The position numbers and the translations under genes are program-made. Positions 21,731-33,909 of a DNA stretch of 64,000 nt are shown one piece after another. Numbering within the stretch: the first letter of the stretch is position 1; each line of letters starts with the position of its first letter. The DNA is from Cristatella mucedo (Eukaryota; Bryozoa; Phylactolaemata; Cristatellidae), in the NCBI GenBank assembly GCA_009760855.2, contig WPIO01000010.1:4232001-4296000 (forward strand), given 5' to 3'. Below the pieces are notes generated by a model, which saw nothing but the letters and a program-made list of their open reading frames with translations, did not search any database and was not told the DNA's origin.

Positions 21731-24700
21731 AACACGACTTTGTCATCGGTACAAAAGCAGAATTCCTCATGTCTTTCGATTGCATTTGTTGATGGGACAG
21801 CTGCTTATACTTGTGAATGAACTGGCACCACTAAGAAAACTGATAAGCATCTATGTAATCTACCCTCAGTTTTTCACATCCGAGTACCCAGGGTTGCTAT
21901 TATTTAGACGCGTAACATTGTACCAGCAGAAGTAGTTCAGGCTTCCCAAGGCAAGATGGCTGCGTTGCTCAAAATTTGAGAGTAATGTTTACCATAGCTC
22001 TCTAAAAGAGCTCAGCACTCCCTGCCTACATAGCAATGAAGCAGGCACCTAAGCCAGCTGTATCAACAGCCTCAACCCCTACAGCCGTAGTATGCACCAA
22101 GGTCGCCACAAGCCGCAACGGGCCTGAAGAGCCTGATGCATTCGCATCATTGCACTGATCTTTACTCCGTGACGGCCAGTCAGTGGCAAGGCTATTCTAA
22201 CGGCCCGAATGGCTGGCACTTTTTTCCGATCGATCCGAACACTTCTTCACATCCAGCTGCGAATATTTCTCAAACTGTACTTATGGCAGATCGTGCAGGG
22301 TAGCAGCCACAGGCGATTTGCAGAAATGAATGACTTCTGAATTGCAGCAGTTCCCAATGAGAATGAATCGAATGGCCTTCGGCGTTCGAAGCGTATACGA
22401 GTGTCGACACTGAGGTGGGACCTTTTCGAAAGGATTGAATATGCACCAGGTCTCGGAGGTATGTATGACGGCAGCCTTCGTTCGATAACTTGCTCTTCCT
22501 ACCGCAGTTTCTGTTGCGATTCTTTGTGCATCGAAGTTTCTTTTGCCTGCCAAGTGTTGCTAATGCACGTCTGAATGTGTGTAATCTTTGTATATGGAAC
22601 AGTGCTCTGAAACAACATGAACTTTCTCGGCTGTACCTTTATTATTTTGCTCGGTTTGAATAAGGCAGGAAGCTGGTGTCTCAGAGTCTAGCCTAACGTC
22701 CTATTAACCAGCGTTTGGTGCAGTGGTGGAGTACTTTGATGACGTTTCGTGAGTAAAAAGGGCAATGACCCGGCCCGATCGTTGCTTGGTTCAATCGACC
22801 CCTCCTGGCTTGTTATGTTTACGGATTTGCACGAGGTCGGACTTGGGTTACTGAAAAATGTGTTTTTGTGATGCAACTGCTCGTATAATGCCCTAAAAGA
22901 GATGGCCATCTAACCTGGGCTTCAACTTAGCTGGCGTGTGGGCCCTAGAAATTTGGGTCAGTGTGTTCGTCGATGGTTACCAACATCTGTCCAGGATAGT
23001 GACTATTTATTCCACTGCAGTTGAAGGAGGAACGACATGAGGTCCGATCGGGCTGAACGGTAGTCAGATAGCTTAGGTTCGCTTAGCCCAAGCTGCTGCA
23101 AGGAAACATCCTTTGTTTGCCTCGGCAAGGGGCAGGTAGGTTCGTGCTCAGCTGACCTCGATAGGGATCGACCTCACAGCTAGCAACCCAGTGGGTAGCC
23201 TGCAGTTGCTCAGTGTCCATCGGCTGCCATCCTTCTACCGACGCTGCTGTCGAATCAACTTCCTGATCTGTTTCCACACCTGCCGGCTGCACCGTCAGTC
23301 ACCCTCGTAGCCTGAGCCGTTTCGGACGATTTCCTTATCAGCCAAGTTAACACTAAGTTCCAACGCTCTTCATGCTGTTTTTTGTGGCTATGTCGGTATG
23401 TAAAAAAATATGTACTGTCGTGTGTTTTTTTTGTTCGGCTGATTTCTCAGCATTTAAAATATTTAAACGTAAGTGTGAAAGAACTCTTGAGCTATATCTA
23501 GATGATAGAAGAACTGCTAGCCTTTGACTTAGTGTGATCATTCGCTCTACCTTTTGGTATCAGCTTATTTAGTTCTCACCTGTTCGCTCGCGATGCTGAC
23601 GTCTGATGACCGCTGCTGCAGAGTCTCAAAATGGCTGCTCTATCGCTTGCCATAAGATGAGTTCACTCGTGAGATCTGCCGAACACTGCTTTCGGCAATT
23701 TACGTCTTGTAATTGTGCTGTGCTGTGGAAATGTGCACCATGCACATGCACTCACACTACATCGGTTGGGTTACCTTTAAGCACACAGCCGTGGCAGTGA
23801 GAAAGTTTTGGCATGCTACTTAGGTGTCTTTCGAAGGCTTATCTAAGATTAAGACACGGAAGCAGCCTTGCCATTGGGAGGTGCACAGTACATATGCTAC
23901 TGTGATTCCCTATCAAATAATCTGCTCTAGATACTCACGTTTGCTTGTAGGCTTTAAGGGCATTCATCGACGGGATGATCTCGTCAATCCCCCTCCTAAA
24001 AAAAGGAAGACAAACTTGGCATTGGCGAGAGCTCGTGCAGGTCGGACTCAACCTACAGAGGAGTCCTTCGTTGAAGCCGATGACGTCGGCAAAAGTAACT
24101 TCAGCATTGTCATTCCAACGACCAACTGTACGGAGCACCTAGGTACCCACCGTGAAAAGTCGCCTCGCTCTCTGCAGATCGCTGTTGCTGCAATTGTGAG
24201 CCTACACGACGTTTCGAGCCTCGACCAGTCAATTTTCACGTAGCAGGTCGTTGCGACATTACGCCCAGGGTGGCTGTGGATGTCCACATCTTGGATAGGC
24301 TGTTAGTATGAATTGGGCTGGCGCCTAGCTGCTTGAGCTAGCTCGTTCGCCGGCGTTAAATCAGCTCCCGAGTTTGTCAGTGCTGGCAGCACACGCGGAT
24401 AGCACAGTATACCGCTAATGTCAAGCTCTCTGAATATTTTCCATACTGGGTTATTCGCAGGCAGTGTAAGTTTTCAGTGCACCAGCCGTTGAGTGGCTAA
24501 CAAGAAAAATAGCACCAGAATGCATCGAGCCGTTCATTGTTATGCCTTGTTTGGGTAGCCCAGTTCTTAAGCGGCTGTTCTTCATTAGGCAAAAAGTTTG
24601 AATCTGCTATATGAGTGGCTTGCTTCTGTCACCATTCGAGCAGTATTAATTCAGTAGTTCTTTGAGTGAATCGGTCTGCTTTCTTAGGCTGGTGTGTCTG

Positions 24701-25859
24701 CCACTTCTGTATTGAAACCGAAACTCGGCAGAACTCCTCGTCGTCAAGACAAGGTCGGATATTTTACACCTTTACTGGTTTACCCCTAAAGAGAAAGCCT
24801 TTCGTGACGCTCGTGGTGAGAGTTATCGGCTTCTTGCTTTTTTGTTTTACCAATTTCGCCTTAACCCTGCCAGCTGGCAAGGCCTGACGAAGTAATAGCA
24901 TGCATCTGAATGCAGGCACCTGTCAGCCCACGGTGCAAGAAGACCTGATGCTAGTTTCTAGACGGCTTATCAGAGAGGACCTTACTGGAGGCTGAAGCTG
25001 CTTCTGGCTTGCAATTCTAGTCAACCCGTTCTTGCATAGCTTTAACCCACAAAAAGTCGTGATTTATTTTACCGCCGACCCCCAAACTCCTCACCTCGTC
25101 AACTTTGTGCAATCGGATGGTGCTTCGACTTATTTCCGGCCCGAGTAGTTGGCTTCGCTCGAAGCAATTGTTGTCGAGTCGTTTGGTGAGCCTTGTTCGG
25201 TTTACGTTGCACCTGCATCATGCCAGTGTCGCCGACCTTCTTGCTGGCTGGGTACTCTGAGGCTCACTTTGGTCTTACATGCCAGCCATGAACCGTCACG
25301 CCCCTTCGTTATGGGGCCGGCTAGCCTCGTCGTTGATGATAGAGTTGGCTCAAACGCCTTAAAGAGCTAAGCAGATGTGCTGGCATTAAATTATAGGTGC
25401 ATGCAGGCGAGATGCTATTTTGCACGGTCATCTTTTACGCAGCCGAGAGCCCGGCGTATTTGTCTCTGCCTGCCGGTCAGCAGCTCGAACTCTTGAGCAT
25501 CAAACTTTAGCCTTTGCAAAATGCACAGATGAAGGTACTCACTCTTAACCAATCAGCTAACTCTGTTGTAATCTTTAATCGTGCATCGATTCTTGCAAAG
25601 TTGCGTTATGGCTTCGTTCCTTTAATGGGATTTTGTATAAAACGAAGACCAGTTTCTTTGTGCATGGTGGTATACGATCTATTTCTCTCATCGTCTGCTT
25701 GCATACTTTTCTGGATGCAGGTTATTTAAAACTCGGGTGCTAGGCTTGGCTGTCGTGAATGCTACATTGCATCACTTCTGTTAGTCCTAGACTGCCTCTC
25801 CATTAAGCAGCACCTGCTTTAGAGACCCCTACCTTAGTTCTTCTTATGCAATTTAAGCC
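21731..25859. other. 4.1-kb stretch without assigned gene
   Basis: Only short frames are visible. The most protein-like is 23824-24243 (plus), where a basic segment NPPPKKRKTNLALARARAG follows a possible acceptor TTGCTTGTAG at 23950. It could be an exon of a nuclear protein, perhaps of the AT-hook gene upstream, but I cannot link the phases. A frame at 24788-24889 encodes PKEKAFRDARGESYRLLAF and has no assignment. Confidence 0.35.
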
Positions 25860-26712
25860 CGGACTGCTGACTGACTTACCGGCATGTGCTATCAGGGGCT
25901 TACAGCTGGTGCAAAACTTTGCAACTAGGCTTGTCTGTCACGAGCGTAGCAGTTGCCAAATCACACCACTTCTCGCCGATCTCCACTGGCTACCAGTCAA
26001 GCAACGGATCGACTTCTAGCTTTGGTAGCTCAGTTTTAGGTCCCGTCATTCTTTGGCTCCAGGCTATCTATCAGATCTACCCCTACACCAGGCCAAGCAT
26101 CGTCCCACGTGCTTTTCGGAAACTCACTGTTTCCCTATACCTCGTAAAACCTCAAATCATTTGGAGACCATGCATTTAGTTTGTATTCTCCCAAAGCCTG
26201 GAACTCACTCCCAACTTCCGGCACGACATCGTCAGACTTGACCACATTTAAAAATAAATTAAAACGCACCTATAGATGACATTATTTAATGGGTCCCTGT
26301 GATTCGTCCTTTGTGTGCTTATGCATGCTGACACTGTTGTATGCTGCCACTAACCACACTTGCATGCTGACCTTGTGCATGCCACCCCTAACCATGTAAT
26401 TCATGTTGTCTATGTAATGTAATGTATCTCCGTCTGTAACTCCACAAAGTCATAAAGACCATGTGGGTGTTATACAGGAGAGTTTTGCATAGCGCACTCA
26501 CAGCCTAAGCGGCTTTCGGTAAGTATTCGGTAGCCAACAGACTCCGTCTCACGCAACAAAGAGAAAGTGGGAAGCATAGCAGAGTCAGAGTCTATCAAGC
26601 ATGATATTACTCACCCTTCGATCGCGCCTCTCTTGCAGCAGATGTAAAGCGCCTAGAAAGAGATTAAGTTATCTGAGATCGCTTTATCAAGTGTATTATT
26701 ATTATTATTAAC
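25860..26712 (+). mobile_element. LINE family A copy with an antisense LINE family B tail inserted
   Basis: Coding matches (GLQLVQNFATRLVCHERSSC-like) begin at about 25870 and the 3' UTR follows to 26408. An antisense family B 3' end occupies about 26409-26596, after which the family A hairpin and (TTA)n finish at 26712. Confidence 0.8.
26409..26596 (-). mobile_element. LINE family B 3' end nested in family A
   Basis: ATGTAATGTAATGTATCTCC is the reverse complement of the family B tail (GGAGATACATTACATTACAT). The fragment continues through CTGTAACTCCACAAAGTC and the antisense of the family B ORF end seen at 6.8 kb. Confidence 0.8.
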
Positions 26713-26794
26713 TCTACTAAGCTTAGTGTCTAGCATGTGCGTGCAATCTGTGACTCTCGAGAACAAATGAGAACAAATCTGAGAACAAATCATT

Positions 26795-26865
26795 AGATGT
26801 AAAATATAATTCATTTGCATAGCACCCTAAGAGAACTTAATGTTTATTCAGGTGCTTCAAGTATG
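26795..26865 (-). mobile_element. 3' end of a further LINE-like repeat
   Basis: TATAATTCATTTGCATAGCA then CCCTAAGAGAACTTAATG. It follows a short GAGAACAAAT triple repeat (26757-26790). Confidence 0.45.
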
Positions 26866-27289
26866 GCACGAGGCTCGACAAACAAATACATTCGCCTTGC
26901 CCTTTGTCGGGCTAGTACCAGCCTGGTATTAAGCTCCTAAAATAAACTCGTTCACCGGGAGGATCACGGTCTTTTGTGCGAAGTGGTACGTTCTTGTCTG
27001 ATGGTTATAGCAATGCTGCATTTTTTCTAGGTGAAAAATGTGCCTACTTACAAAGTGGGCCTTTACCATGCAGGCTTATAATCTGAGTCTTGCACTCTAC
27101 TTCTTTTCGCCTAGATTCCACGAATGTCTCTTGCTTACTCTGTTATGCTTTCCATTCTTTATTAATTGCATTCGATGAAGTATTCTGGCTGATTCTGGAG
27201 ATTTTACCGATTTTATGCCGATTCTGGAGATTTTACCTAGGGCCTTGAAAGGTGCCGAATTTTGCATTTAGCTGATTTATTTTCTTTCA

Positions 27290-27850
27290 AGGTTCTCATG
27301 CATGGCTCATCTTAAGGCAAAGTGCACAAAATCAGTCAAATATTCTCCCGCCTTGTTGTTCTGTCAACTCATACTATTTCCAAATTCTGCGAACGATACC
27401 ACATTCTCATCTCATTCAGTTTGGCGTCTTTCCCCCTTCGGTTACGACCATTCACAGCGAATCGGCAAAATCCTTAAGATCCTTGACCGTGATGTTGTCC
27501 ACAAAAAATGTCGTCCCAGCTGCTTTATCATCCGTCCTACCTACCCACACTAGAGAAAGGCTACAAAACGGTACTAGCCGAGTGCTGGACGAGCTTGATC
27601 ATCTGATTGAGTACACTGTACACCCTAGCTCAGATAGCCTATGGTTTACTGCAGACATTACACTAGCTAAGACTGCTAAGCACGGGCTTGAGAAAGTATA
27701 GAAAATATCAGAACTGACTTGATCATCGACTCTCATATGAGGAATATTGCAGATCAAACTCATCCATCCCAGATAACGCCGAGTCTAGCTTCTTTAAAAT
27801 ATTGTGTCAAGTACAGTTACTGATGCAAAAAACTATAAAAAAAAACTGGC
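27290..27850 (+). mobile_element. probable LINE linker fragment
   Basis: The frame 27483-27701 includes SSDSLWFTADITLAKTAKHG, like the WYTxEIxxAK segment between endonuclease and RT in L2-type LINEs. Flanking decayed frames also look LINE-like. No RT motif is reached. Confidence 0.5.
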
Positions 27851-28905
27851 GTAGACCATTAACCACCTTGACCGCTCTTTGGCCAGCACCTGACCTAGTG
27901 ATACTGGTGGCCCACTGTGCGCCTTGCTTCAATTACCTTGCTCTCCCACCACGTCCAGCCTCAAGTCTGCACTAGCGATCACGTCAGCACCTGGGCAGTA
28001 CGAATCATCCGAGCTACCCGAGCAGGTTGTTTAGCTGAAGGCCCCGCCTAGCAATGCAGTGGCAAACGACTTTGGTTTGTGAGAACAAACGTGTGTGTGA
28101 GAACAAGCTTAATGACAAAATTCTACGTAAGCAGTGTCTTGGTGTACAGCCTTTTAGCAGAAAATTGCTTTTTCTGAATGTGCAAATCACTCTCGTAAAG
28201 CAGTTTGGATGGCATAATCTCAGCAGCGAGTCGGTAACTTGACCATGTGCAGCATGTTCGTTCTGCCTGGAAGGCAGGGTTACCAGAAAGTATGCAGTGT
28301 CTGGAGCTTTTGAGCAATGCCTCAGCCTTTTGCATATAAGATTATCTTATTGCATCATTTATGTATGGGTTTTGAAAGCCGATAGTTGTTCTACTTGGGA
28401 GGGGTTAGGCTAAACACCTATGAGACGACGGGATCTGCGATTTTCTTACTGGCACCACAATATCCAGTTGCTGTGCTCAGTGCTTTACATATGTCTCCGG
28501 CTGCTTTGCTACATATTTTTTCTAATTCAAATAGTGGAAATTGGTTCTTCAAGTTGCTGCATTATATTCAACGGTAGCTGAAGCAGCTAGCTAGTTAGAA
28601 TGCGTACACTTAAACGCAAAAATATTTGAACAATCTAGATTTGCTCTGTTAGCAGTTTTTTCCAAGCTAATGACTTGCCCACAGCAGTGGTGAAGGTTCT
28701 TATGCTTTGTGGTTAGCGAAGCACTGGTGGCACTGTTCTCAGCTGAGCACACCCGGAAGCTACTCTTGGGAAGGAGAGGCGCGATAGGGCTATGCAGACC
28801 CCAGCCATCGTAAGGAAGCCCCACGCCGTTCAAGACGTCGACTGTCTGTAAAGAATATGGTAAGCCGTTTAGTGTGGGGAAAGGCTCGGGTCTTCTGGAC
28901 TGCTG

Positions 28906-28996
28906 AATAATAATAATAATATTTTTACATTTGATATAATGCCCTCAGAGAACTCGATCTTTTTCTAAGCAATTTACATTTGCTGCATGGGAAGGT
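28906..28996 (-). mobile_element. LINE family A 3' terminal fragment
   Basis: The fragment shows a (TAA)n tail, TGCCCTCAGAGAACTCGATC and TTTACATTTGCTGC. Confidence 0.65.
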
Positions 28997-29618
28997 TGAG
29001 GTAGATTGACGAGAGTAAATTCTGACTCTTTTCGGACTTCAAGAGAAGGCTTTCTGTCTGTCTGCATCCAATGAAGCCTACTCATCCAAATGCCAGAAGC
29101 CAGCTATCTAATTTGGGTGAAAAGGTGTCATGGTGTGAGGGTGCTTCAGCAGAAATGGTGTGGGAGTATTTGCATGGCATACAAGGTATCATGACCCAAA
29201 ACGTTTATTTAGACCTTCAGAACGTCAGACTTCCAAGTGCAATGGCACTTCATGGACTATTTGGCGTTTGTTGGGCTGTGTTAAGTTTGTGCGGGCAGTC
29301 GCGCACAGATCAAGGCGATTCAGGCAGATGCCATTTTTTACGGAAACGTCGCACGGCCAGCACATTGGTTTTGAAGCAGCTGCTGCAAGTGGGTCCTCTG
29401 TTCTCGCCTCAGCGGCTTCTGCCTGGGTAGTCCGCTCTCGAGGTACAGCTGACCCAACATTCTCTCTTCCATGAGAAGCAGACTGAGCATCGGTTGGCTT
29501 CTGAAAACATAGCCAAACAAGGAGAAGCTCAATACAGCATGCAATGGCAAGTTAGAGAAAATCGCAAGAAAGCACGAACTTGTGTCAGGTACAAAAAATG
29601 TCCTCACTGGCCTAGAGG

Positions 29619-30738
29619 CTACGTGACACCTGCTCGTAGGAGGCACACCAAACCACGGCCTTTGGCGACCAGCTGGATGCCTAGGCCACCAGCTCTAAGC
29701 CACCGCTGGGGCATGGCCAGCGCCATTTTCCTACAACCAGGGATTTGGCGCGTACCACCTTCCTCTGCCGCACGGGTTTCGGCAGCCTCCGTCGCCTTGG
29801 TGGCTGCTTTTACATCGCCCGTCGTAGTTGCAGCGCCGGCCGGCGTCGTGGTCACAGCACAGACCGACCTAGCAGCACTGACCGGCGTAGCAGCACTAGC
29901 CGGAGTGTGGTTTTATTTAATTGATGACACTGCCCCTGATCGCTGTACGAGTGGGCTGTGACACTCGATGTGGTAAGCAGCCGGACCGTGCGATTAGTGG
30001 TTGTTTTGCCAAGGGAGTCGGGGGACTCTGGTGGGCGAGAGGGGCGAGGAGAGTTGTGCTTCGCCCTGCTCCGTGTGGAGGTGGAATAAACTGTTGGTGT
30101 TGCACGCTGGCTAGCGTTCTGTGCCGTTCGCGACGGTAATTCAGACTACACGGAGCAGCCGCGCTGGCCCGTGCAGGGCTGACCCTAGTCATAGCACTGA
30201 CCGTCGTAGCCCATGGTGGCGTCTCAGGGCTTGTCATCGTCGAAGCGCTGACCGTTGTTGCTGCGGTCTCACTGCCCGTCATCGGCGCCGTCTCGGTGAC
30301 CACCGCTGCTGTCCTTTTGCGGACCTCTGTGGTCATCTGGCAACGAGCAGTTTTGCTGACTGGTGTCTTACGGGCGGCCACCTCGTGGGCCGGTGCCATC
30401 TTGTTTGCCTCCTTGCTGATCGCCGTTTCGTGAACCACTAGCACTTCATGAGCAACATCCTCTGCCTCCTCGAAAGCCGCCGACTCCTAGGCAGCCGTTA
30501 CTTCAAAGGCCACCGCCACTGGCTGCTCCTCCACCGTCGCTGCCACCTGCTGCCCACCTGAAATCGTTGTGGCAGGCACTTGTGGCCCAGAAGTTGTAGA
30601 CACTAGCAAATGTGTCTCATTACTCGAGTTAGTATCGAAGCTAGTGCAGATGTGCCCTGGGCAGGAATCTCCATATGTAGCAAGCCTCAGGCACAGAGGC
30701 CGAGGATGTAGGAAGAATCCTCCTGATAAGTGCCACAA
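29619..30738 (-). pseudogene. disrupted Ala/Thr-rich ORF of the minus-strand LTR element
   Basis: The frame opens at about 30738 with no clear ATG. It meets one in-frame TAG at 30489-30487, continues in the same frame (AAVVTETAPMTGSETAATT and similar), and is then cut by the solo LTR at 29906-30150. Ignoring that insertion and one copy of its 5-bp duplication, the frame continues without shift to a stop at 29619 and ends QLVAKGRGLVCLLRAGV. So the coding frame was intact when the solo LTR's parent inserted. Function is unknown; the position suggests a gag-type structural product. Confidence 0.55.
29906..30150 (+). mobile_element. solo LTR, plus strand, with perfect 5-bp target duplication
   Basis: This 245-bp sequence starts TGTGGTTTTATT and ends CAGACTACA, flanked by CGGAG at 29901-29905 and 30151-30155. 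It carries GGAATAAACTGTTGGTGTTG and a GCGTTCTGTGCCG end, closely like the LTR ends of the 19.3-kb element (AATAAACCGTTGGCGTTG, GCGTTCTGTATGCCG). It is therefore a solo LTR of a related family, left by LTR-LTR recombination inside the minus-strand element. Confidence 0.85.
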
Positions 30739-31412
30739 ATTCCAGTAGCTGTAAGTCAGCCGGTTTACACGGAGCTACCTCCAGCTTTAGTATGGAATAC
30801 CCCTTAATCAGAAGGATACTTATCAGAATTGCCTTTCTTCGGGACTCTCCAGAAATATGTTTCTCGAGGCAAATTCTCGAAGCAATTGAAGCATAGTCTG
30901 CGTACGTCTACTTCCTCGATGCAGGTGGAGCTCTCGTATCGGATCGTGCCGTATTGTACACAGTGTGTCGTTCACATCCCATTCTCGTCGCCACTGTTAA
31001 GTTTGTGTGGGCAGTCGTGCACAGCTCAAGACGGCTCCAGCAGATGCCGTTTATTACGGTAACGCAAAACCGAGCCGCACTGCCAGCACTCTGGTTTGGA
31101 AGCAGCTGCTGCAAGTGAGTCTGCTGCTCTCGCCTCAGCGGCTTCGGCCGGAGTAGTCCGCCCTCGTGGTAAATCAGACCCAAGTGACTGAATTATATTT
31201 TCCAATACGAAAACGACCCAAAAATGCATGCTAAAATCAAAGTGTGGTCACTCTTTCGGGATGAGGTCGAGCGACATTTACGGTAACTGTGCGTCTGTAT
31301 CACACCCACAGATGGGCTTTTTGAACACTTGCGACGAGCATGTGGTAGCATAACGGCCGATTTTTGGGAGCGTTTGGTCAGCTTCATGCCTGGGAAAGTC
31401 CGATAGGTTTTT

Positions 31413-31470
31413 GCAAATAATAATAATACATTTGATAAAGTGCACTCAGAGAACTCGAATCTCTTTCTAG
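31413..31470 (-). mobile_element. LINE family A 3' terminal fragment (very short)
   Basis: AATAATAATAATACATTTGA, then TCAGAGAACTCGAATCTCTT. The copy ends inside the hairpin, the most extreme 5' truncation seen here. Confidence 0.6.
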
Positions 31471-32500
31471 GAGGTAGATTTTACGTCATATCGACTCGAG
31501 AAATTAGGCACTATACGTGATAATCACAGGAACATTGCATTTCATTATTGTAATGCAGTGGCATATTTTTGGTGACTAATGTTCAATATTGCCTGAAAAT
31601 GCAGGCGAGTAGGCAGCCATTGCGGTGGCTGCCCCAGCCGTCCAATTACTTTTGCGTTTGAGTGAATGTTTGATATGTAGTCGTTCATGCTACTTTTAGG
31701 ATTGCGATGTCATAGTGCTGACAGCCATTGAGATCCATGTCAGGCTCGAGTAAGGTTACATGTGGCTGTTGCATGTAATGACTGCCTCCGTCACTGAATG
31801 GCGACTTTTATTTTTGCCTCGTTTCTAATGGGCTCAAAGCTTTGGACGAGTCTAATTTGGCAAGCCATCCTGAGATTGTGCTATCATGTTCATTTCTACG
31901 TCAATTATGTCTCTTGTGTCCACGGTGTGCACGGTGCCTTTTTATAGACTGTGTATGGTCAAAGAAGCAGCTGAAGTATCAACGACCCGATAAACCAAAT
32001 GGCTCTTTGGCAACGTACCAATTTTGTCACATCTTTCGGTCAGAACAGCACTTAGCTTTTGGGCATATCATCCTTGAGCCCGGCGGTGTGAAGCTCGAAA
32101 GTGGCTGTGACAGAGATCTCGTAAGTATTTGGGATACCGTGCTTGTTCAAGGTCGATCCAGCAGCTCGTAAGAACTGCAAAGGAAGATTGGCTCACAAAT
32201 GGTATGCCGTTTCAGTTTTTTTCAGTCAGTAAAGGTGTGATCGAAGTCAGAATTCAGGGGTCAACAAGCAAACTAGGGCACCTTGGAAGCTTCCGTGTGC
32301 CCGAGGGTAAGCCGGATTTTTTTGCTATGCAAGCGATCGTCATGCGTGGTATATATGTACAGGGTGATTGACGAGTACCTTTTTGCACCAATAATTTGCA
32401 AGATCAAAGCTCAGGGCTGTGGAACGAAAACTACATTACGTTTGTTTGTTAAGTATTACATTGCCAACTGAGGCTACCGCAGCTGTCGATTGCTTTTGAA
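31471..32500. other. no feature recognised
   Basis: Frames up to 109 codons (31842-32171, plus) with no motif, repeat tail or splice-supported structure that I can see. Confidence 0.4.
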
Positions 32501-33795
32501 AATAATAATAATAATAATAATAATATTGCACTTGATAAAGCGCCCTCAGAGAACTTAATCTCTTTCTAGGCGCTTTACATTTGCTGCAAAGTGATACGCA
32601 ATAGAAAGTAAAATCATACTTGAAAAACAAACAAAATGAATAACATGGTTAGGGGTTACATGCACTGGGTCAGCATGCAAATGTGGTTAGTGGCAGCATG
32701 AACAGTGTCAGCACGCATAAGCACATCGAGGACGAATCACAGGGACCCACTAAATGCTGTCCTAAATAGGTATGTTTTTAAGTTTCTTTTAAATGTGGTC
32801 AGGTCAGGGGATGTTCTGATGCAGGTCGGGAGGGAGTTCCAGGCTGTGGGAGCATACGAGCTAAATGCACGGTCTCCAAAGGATTTAAGGTTTGTACGAG
32901 GTATTTCTAGACTGTTGGATTCCGAAAAGCGAGTGGTACGATGCTTTGCCTGATGGGGTAGTATATCTGAAAGATAGGCTGGAGCCATAGAATGAAGAGA
33001 CCTAAAAGTGAGCGACAAAACCTTGAAGTCAATCCGTTGCTTGACTGGTAACCAGTGCAGGTCGGCGAGAAGTGGAGTAATGTGGCAACTGCGACGCTCA
33101 CGACAGACAAGCCTAGCTGCAGAGTTTTGCACCAGCTGCAATCGCCTGATCGCACATGCTGGTAGGCCAGTAAGCAGTGAGTTGCAGAAGTCGAGACGAG
33201 ATGTCACGAATGCATGGACCAACTTGGACGTGGTATCCTTATCTAAACAAGCCCTAATTTTAGCAATGTTATGAAGCTGAAAATAGGCTGATTTGACTGT
33301 GGAGCTGATGTGGTCGTCTAACGAGAGGTCGCTTTGGAATATGACACCTAGATTTCGAGCTGATTCGACAGGACATATGCTGGCAGAGCCAATTTTGAAA
33401 GTCAGCCTTTCCAATTTCTGAATAACACTAGGTTTGCCCATAACTAGTAAGTTAGTTTTATCATCGTTTAGTTTTAGAAAATTTGCTGCCATCCATGATC
33501 GGATGTCATCAATGCATGCAGCAAGTGAGTTGAGAGAATTTGAGGTGTTCGAAGGCTGGGAGGGATCAAAGCAAAGGTACAACTGAGTGTCATCCGCATA
33601 GAAGTGAAAGCCTAGATTGTGCTTGGCAATCACATCAGCGAGAGGGAGAGTATAAACGGTGAAAAGGACCGGACCTAGCACAGAGCCCTGAGGTACTCCA
33701 TATTTTAGAGGTACTTCAGATGATCTTTGTCCATTCACGTTAACACTCTGGAGTCTCCCACTGAGATAGGACCTGAACCACTGCAGAGCAAAAGT
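32501..33795 (-). mobile_element. LINE family A, best preserved copy
   Basis: The (TAA)n tail, the hairpin and the 3' UTR are followed by one long open frame (next entry). The copy is 5'-truncated near 33795, within the RT domain (at the [11 protein letters not shown] segment). It serves as the reference for the other family A fragments here. Confidence 0.9.
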
Positions 33796-33909
33796 GCAGG
33801 ATTCCTGGCCTGTGTTGCACCAAAGAGGACTAATGAGTTTGTAGATCGCATGTAGATCTGTATATGTTTTGTGTGCTTGCTTGTTTTGTGTGAGTGTTCG
33901 CATGTTCAT
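32737..33909 (-). CDS. partial LINE reverse transcriptase, intact C-terminal part
   Basis: The frame holds 390 codons. About the first 38 (after 33909) are non-LINE sequence; the LINE part begins at [20 protein letters not shown] motifs in order are [20 protein letters not shown], the catalytic box [29 protein letters not shown] (primer-grip side) and [16 protein letters not shown]. The C-terminal domain follows, with [33 protein letters not shown] and APTAWNSLP, and ends FRTAFSGSL. This is the L2/CR1/Rex1-type arrangement. The endonuclease and the N-terminal RT motifs are absent because of 5' truncation, so it is not autonomous. Confidence 0.85.
   Translation of the reverse strand: MNMRTLTQNKQAHKTYTDLHAIYKLISPLWCNTGQESCTFALQWFRSYLSGRLQSVNVNGQRSSEVPLKYGVPQGSVLGPVLFTVYTLPLADVIAKHNLGFHFYADDTQLYLCFDPSQPSNTSNSLNSLAACIDDIRSWMAANFLKLNDDKTNLLVMGKPSVIQKLERLTFKIGSASICPVESARNLGVIFQSDLSLDDHISSTVKSAYFQLHNIAKIRACLDKDTTSKLVHAFVTSRLDFCNSLLTGLPACAIRRLQLVQNSAARLVCRERRSCHITPLLADLHWLPVKQRIDFKVLSLTFRSLHSMAPAYLSDILPHQAKHRTTRFSESNSLEIPRTNLKSFGDRAFSSYAPTAWNSLPTCIRTSPDLTTFKRNLKTYLFRTAFSGSL

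Larger units (their letters stand above)
29279..31185 (-). mobile_element. second non-autonomous LTR retrotransposon, minus strand, interrupted by a solo LTR
   Basis: Direct repeats 30995-31185 (5' LTR in element orientation) and 29279-29459 (3' LTR) share about 180 bp and start TGTTGGGTC/ACTTGGGTC, ending AACTTAACA. On the minus strand a purine tract GGAAGAGAGAA directly abuts the 3' LTR (29460-29475), and TGGCGACGAGAATGGG follows the 5' LTR, in the place and style of a Ty3-type primer-binding site. Flanks show an imperfect 5-bp duplication (GACTG against GGCTG). The interior has one long Ala/Thr/Val-rich frame and no polymerase. Its C-terminal tail resembles that of the 19.3-kb element. Confidence 0.75.
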
